From positions 1-5,920 of the forward strand of contig JACQAU010000080.1 in assembly GCA_016194835.1 (NCBI GenBank): a DNA stretch of 5,920 bases, written 5' to 3'. This document shows, one piece after another, positions 1-4,857 of this stretch. The DNA is from Deltaproteobacteria bacterium (GTDB lineage Bacteria; Bdellovibrionota; UBA1018). Made by a program: the position numbers and the translations under genes. Positions within the stretch are counted from its first letter, which is position 1, and every line of letters begins with the position of its first letter. Below the pieces are notes generated by a model. The model worked only from the letters and a program-made list of their open reading frames with translations. It did no database searches and had not been told where the DNA came from.

Positions 1-18
1 CAGAAGTAAAAATTTTTT

Positions 19-71
19 ATAAACCTACAAATAAAACCAATTAAGTGAAGCTACCTGTGGCATAGGTTTAT
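19..71. repeat. perfect 9-base inverted repeat with 35-base spacer
   Basis: ATAAACCTA at 19-27 is the exact reverse complement of TAGGTTTAT at 63-71. On the minus strand it lies just after the stop of the small gene at 93 and is followed by an A-run and a T-run (18-8), so it could be a weak transcription end. The arms hold only two G-C pairs and the loop is long, so a stable hairpin is doubtful. A recombination or protein-binding site is equally possible. Confidence 0.3.
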
Positions 72-92
72 TCAAATCAGCAAATACAAATA

Positions 93-350
93 TTAATCTC
101 CCATTTCAAAATTAAACTTAAAGACATAGCCATCAGCGGTAAAGCCCTGTACACGCAAGCTGCTGCAGCTAATATCATTATCTGAAATGAGTCCAAACAT
201 TGCTATTATCTTCTTTTGTTTTACCAATGTCTCAAGTTTACTCGCAGTTTCCTCTTGCTCCATCCCATAAACAGTCATATTTTTTTCACCCATGGTGACT
301 TCATTGATATTATAGCGTCTTCCGCTTTCTGTTTTCCATACTACTTTCAC
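93..350 (-). CDS. unrecognised small protein, start uncertain
   Basis: I do not recognise this product. Read from the GTG at 350 it has 85 residues, mixed charged and hydrophobic, with no signal peptide or membrane helix. It looks like a small alpha/beta soluble domain: a strand-rich start (KVVWKTESGRRYNINEV), a central helix (EETASKLETLVKQKKI), and a strand-rich end (SLRVQGFTADGYVFKFNFEMGD). The SGRRYNI and NDISCSSLRV pieces faintly recall PilZ domains but lack the RxxxR and complete DxSxxG motifs. The frame stays open 26 codons further up to a TAA at 431-429, with protein-like sequence (SEQIIKAIRNTKHSFEVDG) but no ATG, GTG or TTG. So the GTG may cut a domain short, or the gene may have lost its start. 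It is separated from the operon by 218 bases and probably unrelated to it. Confidence 0.45.
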   Translation of the reverse strand: MKVVWKTESGRRYNINEVTMGEKNMTVYGMEQEETASKLETLVKQKKIIAMFGLISDNDISCSSLRVQGFTADGYVFKFNFEMGD

Positions 351-523
351 AGTTCCGTCTACTTCGAAACTATGTTTTGTATTCCGTATTGCTTTTATTA
401 TTTGTTCTGATGTTTGTAAAACCTTCCTTTAGGTTCTGCTTACTGCTGCGTATCAGATATATGTTGAGGTGTAAATATTTATGCGCAAAGAGTTAAAATT
501 TAAATTTAGTTTCACTCAAACGG

Positions 524-537
524 TGCAATTTGTTGCA
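524..537. repeat. short inverted repeat TGCAA-tttg-TTGCA
   Basis: Five-base complementary arms with a four-base loop lie next to the TGCGCA pair. Together they form a run of small hairpins downstream of the operon's last gene. The role is unknown; transcript 3' end stabilisation or an operator are both possible. Confidence 0.35.
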
Positions 538-541
538 TAAG

Positions 542-559
542 TGCGCAGAAAGTTGCGCA
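542..559. repeat. paired TGCGCA palindromes, possible hairpin
   Basis: TGCGCA occurs at 542-547 and 554-559 with 6 bases between. Because each copy is self-complementary, the two also form a six-pair stem with a six-base loop in RNA of either strand. It lies just after the stop of the RHH-like gene (569), so it could end the operon transcript or be a protein-binding site. No T-run follows on the minus strand, so an intrinsic terminator is not supported. A third copy at 482-487 makes an ATGCGCAA/TTGCGCAT inverted pair with 553-560. Confidence 0.4.
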
Positions 560-568
560 TTAAAGAAC

Positions 569-760
569 TTAATCCACGGTATGACTTGGTGGCAGAAAGT
601 CTTTGTGTGCTGAAATAAACCTTTTCAGCGCAGTATTGGCTAGTTCTGAAATAGTGAATTTTGAGTGTTTTTCCATAGCCACAAGTTTTTCCTTAGTTGT
701 TTTTTCAACTTCAAGTTCAATTTTTGTGGTCTCTCCGGCCAACTTATAATCATCTTTCAT
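569..760 (-). CDS. small ribbon-helix-helix-like protein
   Basis: This 63-residue protein has the size and pattern of an Arc/MetJ/CopG-type DNA-binding protein: a short strand TTKIELEVEK (11-20), a first helix TKEKLVAMEKHS (22-33), a turn, and a second helix ISELANTALKRFISAHKDF (37-55). RHH proteins bind DNA as dimers through the paired strands, often repressing their own operon. The frame is open to an ATG at 814 inside the VWA gene, but the ATG at 760 is chosen because GGAGGAGAGAG lies just before it and because extension adds 18 residues (EGLLGSTYNDGNGGERK) that look like non-domain translation. It follows the VWA stop by 34 bases, so it is probably the last gene of the operon. No toxin gene follows, which argues against an antitoxin. 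The family assignment rests on pattern only; another small helical protein is possible. Confidence 0.6.
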   Translation of the reverse strand: MKDDYKLAGETTKIELEVEKTTKEKLVAMEKHSKFTISELANTALKRFISAHKDFLPPSHTVD

Positions 761-768
761 CTTTCTCT

Positions 769-775
769 CTCCTCC
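769..775 (-). promoter_or_regulatory. ribosome binding site of the RHH-like gene
   Basis: The purine-rich stretch GGAGGAG lies 8 to 10 bases before the ATG at 760 and is the strongest Shine-Dalgarno sequence in the window. It decides the start of the 63-residue protein in preference to the ATG at 814, and suggests this gene is translated better than its operon neighbours. Confidence 0.7.
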
Positions 776-794
776 ATTCCCATCGTTATATGTA

Positions 795-1739
795 CTACCC
801 AACAGACCTTCCACGCAATAAATCTTTTACCACACCATACATCACCATTGGTAATACCTCTAGTTCATCTACCTCTCGTAACAATCCATGTCCCTTTTTT
901 GCCATTTCCATGCAAAGGTCAAGACTTGCTTTTTCTCTGCCCATCTTTAAAACAATAAGGTGTGGAAACCTATGAGCCAAATAAGCCGGATCTCTACCAG
1001 CCGTATATTTCCCATCTGTAAGTAATACGGTGGAGGGAGACTTAAATATGCCTTGGTGTTTAGAGCTAAAAACTAATCTTAAAGCAGTCTTTAACCCGCT
1101 TTCTAAGTGCGTATAGCCTTGTGCTGGCACATCTAAAAATTTTTCCAGTAACTCTTCAATTCTTATTTGTTCTTCTGGAGTTTTTAATACTTGAGCTTCG
1201 TTTTCGAATGCCACAATGCCTATTGGATCATCAGGAAACTGAAGTAAAACTACGGCAAGTGCAACAGAAGTAAGCGCAAGTTTCTCGCCAGTCATCGAAA
1301 GACTTGTGTCTAGCGTCAAAATAACAGGTTGTTTTCGATGTGTTTGATAATTCATCCAAATTGAGTTTGTAGATAATGATGCCTTGTTAGAATGTAGAGA
1401 AAAAAGTGCTTCATTTTCTAAGGTTTGCTCCAAATCCAACTCTGGCTCTAACGCACCATAGGGGACTTCATCTAAAGGTGCTGTTTGAGACATCAAAGGA
1501 TATGAAACAGAGCCTAAAATTGCACGTGCTTTTTCTAAAACTGCATTTACAGAAAGTGTCCTTATTTTTTTGATTATATCCCGGTAAGCCACTTTGGTTT
1601 TGATTTCATGATATCTAATAGCCACATCCCATGCAGATAAATTTGCAAGATCCTGTGTTATATCATCTTTGGGATCTAAAGAATGGTTGATAAACTCTGG
1701 TGGAATAAAAGCAAGTTTCTTGTTGTTTTCAAAAAACAA
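795..1739 (-). CDS. VWA (MIDAS) domain protein, partner of the MoxR-like ATPase
   Basis: This 314-residue protein has an N-terminal region of about 135 residues rich in predicted helix and a C-terminal von Willebrand A domain. The metal-ion-dependent adhesion site is complete: DTSLS (144-148, DxSxS), T210 in GYTHLESGL, and D242 in LLTDG. Such soluble VWA proteins pair with MoxR ATPases (CbbO, NorD, CoxE, CobT, BchD types) and act as adaptors recognising a client. No signal peptide or membrane segment is seen, so it should be cytosolic. The only conventional start in the intact frame is TTG at 1739, with AAGAGA a few bases before it, leaving a 44-base gap to the ATPase gene. The same frame is open and protein-like further upstream (ILIPKRDA). 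An ATG directly abutting the ATPase stop would join it if the A7 tract had one more base, giving about 329 residues starting MYKIKKTILIPKRDA. So the N terminus may be damaged or misread. Confidence 0.91.
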   Translation of the reverse strand: MFFENNKKLAFIPPEFINHSLDPKDDITQDLANLSAWDVAIRYHEIKTKVAYRDIIKKIRTLSVNAVLEKARAILGSVSYPLMSQTAPLDEVPYGALEPELDLEQTLENEALFSLHSNKASLSTNSIWMNYQTHRKQPVILTLDTSLSMTGEKLALTSVALAVVLLQFPDDPIGIVAFENEAQVLKTPEEQIRIEELLEKFLDVPAQGYTHLESGLKTALRLVFSSKHQGIFKSPSTVLLTDGKYTAGRDPAYLAHRFPHLIVLKMGREKASLDLCMEMAKKGHGLLREVDELEVLPMVMYGVVKDLLRGRSVG

Positions 1740-1783
1740 TGCGTCTCTTTTCGGTATTAAAATTGTTTTTTTATTTTGTACAT
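1740..1783 (-). other. displaced start and probable one-base frameshift at the 5' end of the VWA gene
   Basis: The ATPase gene ends TAA and the next three bases are ATG (1783-1781), a typical coupled start. As written it yields only MYKIKKQF before a stop. A run of seven A on the coding strand (1772-1766) follows. One extra A would put this ATG in frame with the VWA protein. The residues between would read TILIPKRDA and lead straight into LFFENNKKLAFIPPEF. Either a base was lost here (mutation or homopolymer sequencing error), ribosomes or polymerase slip on the tract, or the TTG at 1739 is the real start. Confidence 0.55.
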
Positions 1784-2692
1784 TTAAAAGGGCTTTTTTT
1801 TTAATTCGTTTTCATCACCATCTAATACTTTTTCCACACACTCTTGGATCAGATTTTTCATTTCTTGCTCTAAAGAAAGTTGAGTTTCTATTTCGCGTTC
1901 CAACTCAATGCGGGTGGGCAGAGCAAGCAGTGCAGCTTTTAAAAACGCAGAATCTAAAGAGTTTTGTTGTTTTAAAAAAACACTGCAAAGCTCAACTATA
2001 CTAATAGCGGCGCGTATGGACGCTCCACGTTTTACTTTTGAGTGGTTCCGTGTCATACGACAAAGTCGAATAGCTAATTTAGGTAGTAAGTTTTTTATCC
2101 CAGCTTCTAAATCATTCATAAGAAGAAAACACTTACTTTTTATAATTTCAATTTCTTCTTCTTCTGATTGATAATCTATTACAATTAGTTCAAATCGATC
2201 TAAAATAGCCTCGCTTAAGTGTGAAGTAGCAACAAACTCTTTTGGATTTTGAGTTGCTATTACTAAAAATCCAGGCTTTGCTCTCAAGCAGCCAATTTTT
2301 GGAATATAAACAATTTTTTCATCAATAGCTGGGAGTAAAATATTTTGCACGCCCTCGGGTAGTCGATTGAGTTCATTGATAAAAAGTATGCCTCCGGCTT
2401 TCATGGCTTCTACCAGTGGACCAGGAAAAAATGTGTCTTCGGAGTAACCTTTTTTCAAAACCGTGGGAGGATCGAACAAGCCTGTTAGTTTTTGTTCTGT
2501 GTATCTACTATCACCATCTACTCGAAAAACTGGAAATTGAAATTCTTTCGTAGCAGATAAAGCCAAATGTGTTTTACCAACTCCTACTGGTCCCTCAAGT
2601 AAAATATTTTTCTGCGCTTGTATGCAAGTTTTTAACTCAGAGAGTTCACGATGCCTACCAATGCATACAAAATCAGTGTATTTTTGTTCCAA
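1784..2692 (-). CDS. MoxR-family AAA+ ATPase
   Basis: This 302-residue AAA+ ATPase of the MoxR/CbbQ/NorQ type would use ATP hydrolysis to remodel a client enzyme together with a VWA partner. Visible motifs are Walker A GPVGVGKT (34-41), Walker B ILFINE (102-107) inside GGILFINELNRLPEGVQN, sensor 1 ATQNP (146-150), the arginine-finger region LDRFEL (164-169), and a sensor 2 RGASIRA (222-228) in the lid domain, a variant of the usual GASPRA. All catalytic elements look intact. The start must be the TTG at 2692: the in-frame stop of kamE lies one codon upstream, the next in-frame ATG would fall after Walker A, and AAAGAGG lies 9 bases before the TTG. Its position right after kamE suggests, by inference, that the client is the aminomutase. 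A cobaltochelatase CobS-like or Mg-chelatase-like role is an alternative from the fold, but no CobN/BchH-like large subunit is seen. Confidence 0.93.
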   Translation of the reverse strand: MEQKYTDFVCIGRHRELSELKTCIQAQKNILLEGPVGVGKTHLALSATKEFQFPVFRVDGDSRYTEQKLTGLFDPPTVLKKGYSEDTFFPGPLVEAMKAGGILFINELNRLPEGVQNILLPAIDEKIVYIPKIGCLRAKPGFLVIATQNPKEFVATSHLSEAILDRFELIVIDYQSEEEEIEIIKSKCFLLMNDLEAGIKNLLPKLAIRLCRMTRNHSKVKRGASIRAAISIVELCSVFLKQQNSLDSAFLKAALLALPTRIELEREIETQLSLEQEMKNLIQECVEKVLDGDENELKKKPF

Positions 2693-2695
2693 TTT

Positions 2696-3463
2696 CTAAA
2701 ACCTCTTTTGCTTTTTCAGTCTACTAATATATTCCTCTACAATGAAACTTGCAACTTCAGAAGGTTTAGTTCCCACTCCAAATCCAGCATCAAACCCACA
2801 CTCTAGGGCCATTGGATGTGTAACGCGGGGACCTCCAGCAATGAAAATAATTTTTTCTCTTAAATGCATTTTTTTCGCAAGCTCTATAAGCTCTCTCATG
2901 TCTTTTATGTGAATATTATGCTGACTCACAACTTTTGATGCTAAAACCACATCTGCTTTTAGTTCTACTGCTTTCTTTAATAGATCTTGATTAAGCACTT
3001 GTGCACCCAGGTTTTTCGCGTCAAACCAGCGGTAGCGCTCTAAACCATAATCTCCGGCAAATCCTTTCATATTGAAAATTGCATCAATACCAACCGTGTG
3101 GGCGTCATAACCTGTACAAGCACCGATAACGACTAGTTTCTTACCTATTTTTGTTTTAATAATATCGTCGATTTCTTCTCTGGAGTGCTTTGGTGATTCG
3201 ATTTTTAAAACTTTAATTTTTGTAAAATCCAAAAAATGTTTTGTATTTCCATAAATCACAAAAGTCGAAAACCCTTGCGCTACTTTTTCCATAGTGGCAA
3301 CTTTAATTTGCTCAAAGCCCATTTTTTGTACAAGTAGAGTTGCAGCTTCTCTCGCCTCAGGGGAGGCTTCGACTGACAGAGTAAAACATAACTGTACAGT
3401 GCCGTCTTCCATAATATCGCCATATGGTTTTAGGTGTTTAAGATTAACTTTGGTTTCTTTCAT
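2696..3463 (-). CDS. kamE: lysine 5,6-aminomutase beta subunit (B12- and PLP-binding)
   Basis: KamE carries the cobalamin and the PLP lysine of lysine 5,6-aminomutase; with KamD it converts beta-lysine to 3,5-diaminohexanoate. The 255-residue product matches the family length. Residues 1 to about 95 form the N-terminal dimerisation-like domain, and about 108-245 form the Rossmann-like B12 domain. The base-off/His-on motif DxHxxG is GYDAHTVG, with D120, H122 (lower cobalt ligand) and G125. K133 in FNMKGFAGDYGLERY sits 11 residues after that histidine, the spacing of His133 and Lys144 in the C. sticklandii enzyme, so the PLP Schiff-base lysine is present. Further B12-fold landmarks are VVLASKVVSQHN (172-183) and IAGGPR (208-213). 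The gene appears intact, in contrast to its partner. The ATG at 3463 lies 3 bases after the kamD stop, and the stop lies 3 bases before the next start, so expression is operonic. Confidence 0.96.
   Translation of the reverse strand: MKETKVNLKHLKPYGDIMEDGTVQLCFTLSVEASPEAREAATLLVQKMGFEQIKVATMEKVAQGFSTFVIYGNTKHFLDFTKIKVLKIESPKHSREEIDDIIKTKIGKKLVVIGACTGYDAHTVGIDAIFNMKGFAGDYGLERYRWFDAKNLGAQVLNQDLLKKAVELKADVVLASKVVSQHNIHIKDMRELIELAKKMHLREKIIFIAGGPRVTHPMALECGFDAGFGVGTKPSEVASFIVEEYISRLKKQKRF
2702..2708 (-). promoter_or_regulatory. ribosome binding site of the moxR-like gene
   Basis: AAAGAGG, inside the last codons of kamE, lies 9 bases before the TTG at 2692. It is among the best Shine-Dalgarno matches of the operon and supports TTG as the true start of the ATPase gene. 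It overlaps kamE coding sequence, consistent with tight packing. Confidence 0.65.
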
Positions 3464-3466
3464 AAG

Positions 3467-4024
3467 TTAAAATATCTCAAAAAATGGGTTTAGGTATTGC
3501 AGGTGTTTTTTTATCACCCCGTCATAGCCTTTGCCACTTGTTTCGGTGCGACTAACCTCAGCAAATGCCCTGTCTTCGATGGCCTTGAAAAGTCCTTTGT
3601 GTTTTATCATTTCTAAATGTTTTAGAGTTTCACCTAAAACTTTCTGGGCCCATGTGTTAATGACGCCGTTTTGTTGAAATGATATTTCCTGGCTCAGATC
3701 TCTGGCACCATTAAAAATATATTTAGCATTTTTAATGCTCATCCAACGATCTTGTAAAAGTGGTGTGTGCATCGCTTCAGTTGGCATGCCTAACAACTGA
3801 ATAGTTTGTCCTGTCAGTACCCCGACAAAATTAAACATGGCGTCCATGAGGTGACTATAAAAAATATCTCCGCTCTTATAGCGGGTAGGGGGCATAAATT
3901 TGATCGGTGAATTAGGAAAAATATCCCTTGTCATCTGAGCTCTGGCTATTTCTAATAAAAAGCAATTTGGGTGTTCTGGATTCATTTCTTGAGCATGCCC
4001 TAACCCCATGCAATCTTCGGTCAT
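3467..4024 (-). CDS. kamD: C-terminal fragment of lysine 5,6-aminomutase alpha subunit
   Basis: This is the rest of kamD after the frame break. The first ATG in this frame (4024) gives 185 residues, but the homologous frame is open further up to about 4120, adding 32 residues from EDNYLTTADA to KQAH. Family signatures are MGLGHAQEMNPE, ARAQMTRDIFPNSPIKFMPPTRY, LLGMPTEAMHTPLLQDR and the terminal LNPFFEIF. I see no good ribosome binding site before the ATG at 4024, so independent expression is doubtful. Reading it as a separate small gene, such as an ornithine aminomutase subunit, is less likely because the sequence continues straight across the break into the upstream part. kamE begins 3 bases after the stop, so the break may also reduce translation of kamE if the two are coupled. 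Confidence 0.85.
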   Translation of the reverse strand: MTEDCMGLGHAQEMNPEHPNCFLLEIARAQMTRDIFPNSPIKFMPPTRYKSGDIFYSHLMDAMFNFVGVLTGQTIQLLGMPTEAMHTPLLQDRWMSIKNAKYIFNGARDLSQEISFQQNGVINTWAQKVLGETLKHLEMIKHKGLFKAIEDRAFAEVSRTETSGKGYDGVIKKHLQYLNPFFEIF

Positions 4025-4065
4025 GTGAGCTTGTTTTGCTAAGCATTCATTAATAAATTGTGAAG

Positions 4066-4845
4066 CTAATACTTGATGACCATTTTCGATAGCATCAGCA
4101 GTAGTGAGATAATTGTCTTCGCTAATCTAATATAACGATTCAATTTTCCGCTCTCTTCGTCTAAAGCCTGCCGCATGATTTTAAAATTTTCTTGCGTTGC
4201 ATATGTTCCGCCAAATCCCTGCGTGGTTGCTCCATGTGGAACATAATCTAGCAAAGATTGTGCAGTACTTCGTATTACAGCAATTGCATCAGCACCAGCC
4301 TGTGCCGCAGCTTTTGCCTGGATAATGTCGTCATAAATATTTCCAGTTGCTACAATTACATAAAGCAACGGACCTTCTGGGCGATGGACTTTAAAGCTAT
4401 CTTTAGTTTTTTGTCTCAACTCATCTCGTTCATTACGCATTTCTGTAAGACGGTTTTTAGCTTCTATGCAAAGAGTTTTTGTTTTTTGTTCAATTTCACT
4501 ATTATCAGCCAATGGCAATTGGCAAAGATTAATCTTTTCTTTAGAGATTTCAGCAGCCAATGTGCTTATTGGTATTTTTTTTTGTATTAAGCCGTTGACG
4601 AACCAGTACAAAATGCCTTGATCTAATTTATTTTGTTTCTTAACTTGATCTACAACTAAATTAGCCATTGGTAGACACTGCTTACCGTGTTCAATGGCGC
4701 CATTAACGTCGAGGAGCCTTAGAGACGCTCTTTCGATAGCTACAGTTGTATGTACTTGAATTAGTTTTTTGATTGGTATTGAGATCTCCAACGCTAATTC
4801 TCTACAGTGGTTTACAATACTTTGATCAAGATTTAATTTAAACAT
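4066..4845 (-). CDS. kamD: N-terminal fragment of lysine 5,6-aminomutase alpha subunit
   Basis: This is the first open part of the broken kamD. Counting from the ATG at 4845 it encodes 259 residues, of which the first 242 or so are genuine KamD. The last 17, starting KTIISLLLML and ending at the TAG at 4068-4066, are out-of-frame translation past the deletion point. Family signatures are intact up to there: HTTVAIERA near residue 32, PLLYVIVATGNIYDD near 159, AVIRSTAQSLLDYVPHGATT near 189, and GFGGTYATQENF near 210. The Arg and Ser in AVIRSTAQS match residues I recall as Arg184 and Ser189, reported near the PLP in the C. sticklandii enzyme. No clear Shine-Dalgarno lies before the start, so translation is probably coupled to kdd. 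An incomplete barrel is unlikely to fold or act. Confidence 0.85.
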   Translation of the reverse strand: MFKLNLDQSIVNHCRELALEISIPIKKLIQVHTTVAIERASLRLLDVNGAIEHGKQCLPMANLVVDQVKKQNKLDQGILYWFVNGLIQKKIPISTLAAEISKEKINLCQLPLADNSEIEQKTKTLCIEAKNRLTEMRNERDELRQKTKDSFKVHRPEGPLLYVIVATGNIYDDIIQAKAAAQAGADAIAVIRSTAQSLLDYVPHGATTQGFGGTYATQENFKIMRQALDEESGKLNRYIRLAKTIISLLLMLSKMVIKY

Positions 4846-4857
4846 AGGCACAAAAAA

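Larger units (their letters stand above)
351..568. other. intergenic spacer with palindromes
   Basis: This 218-base spacer separates the RHH-like gene from the small gene at 350-93. It holds three copies of the self-complementary TGCGCA (482, 542, 554), a TGCAA/TTGCA hairpin (524-537), and the AT-rich AAATTTAAATTT tract near 498-507. On the minus strand a purine run AAAGGAAGG occupies 430-422 without a start codon soon after it. I see no convincing promoter boxes, no RNA gene and no classic terminator with a T-run. Confidence 0.5.
3467..4845 (-). pseudogene. kamD: lysine 5,6-aminomutase alpha subunit, disrupted by an internal out-of-frame deletion
   Basis: An intact KamD forms the TIM barrel of the AdoCbl/PLP enzyme that moves the terminal amino group of beta-lysine (or D-lysine) to carbon 5. 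Here the reading frame is broken near 4120-4122. The N-terminal part runs in family register through RYIRLA. From 4120 the next frame reads EDNYLTTADAIENGHQVLAS and continues in register to the TAA at 3469-3467. In the Clostridium sticklandii protein, as I remember it, about 62 residues separate these two stretches. This is therefore not a simple indel but a loss of roughly 187 bases (3n+1). The lost part includes the NYCSGLCMPE region and the tyrosine numbered 263 that stacks on PLP. The remaining parts total about 461 residues against about 516 in the family. The ATG at 4845 is preferred over the GTG at 4851 because family members begin with a few residues before KLNLD. kdd ends 12 bases upstream and kamE starts 3 bases downstream. 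Confidence 0.9.

Noticed and set aside
542..568. Intrinsic terminator after the RHH-like gene
   Set aside because: The stem has only six pairs and no T-run follows it on the minus strand.
569..760. RHH-like protein as antitoxin of a toxin-antitoxin pair
   Set aside because: No toxin-like gene overlaps or follows; the next frame is 218 bases away and does not resemble RelE, MazF or PIN toxins.
665..975. Plus-strand open frames opposite the VWA and RHH-like genes
   Set aside because: They lie antisense to genes with clear motifs, have low-complexity Phe/Ser/Leu-rich translations and no recognisable domain.
1669..2171. Plus-strand open frames opposite the moxR-like and VWA genes
   Set aside because: Antisense to the ATPase with intact Walker motifs; the translations show no domain features.
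3467..4024. C-terminal kamD piece as an independent gene, such as an ornithine aminomutase subunit
   Set aside because: Its homologous reading continues upstream of the ATG to the deletion junction, and no ribosome binding site precedes that ATG.
4066..4130. Programmed frameshifting to make full-length KamD
   Set aside because: Joining the two frames would still leave out about 62 conserved residues, so a frameshift cannot restore a normal protein.
4258..4590. Plus-strand open frame opposite kamD with Cys/Phe-rich translation
   Set aside because: Shadow of the conserved kamD coding sequence; the apparent hydrophobicity comes from the complement of charged codons.
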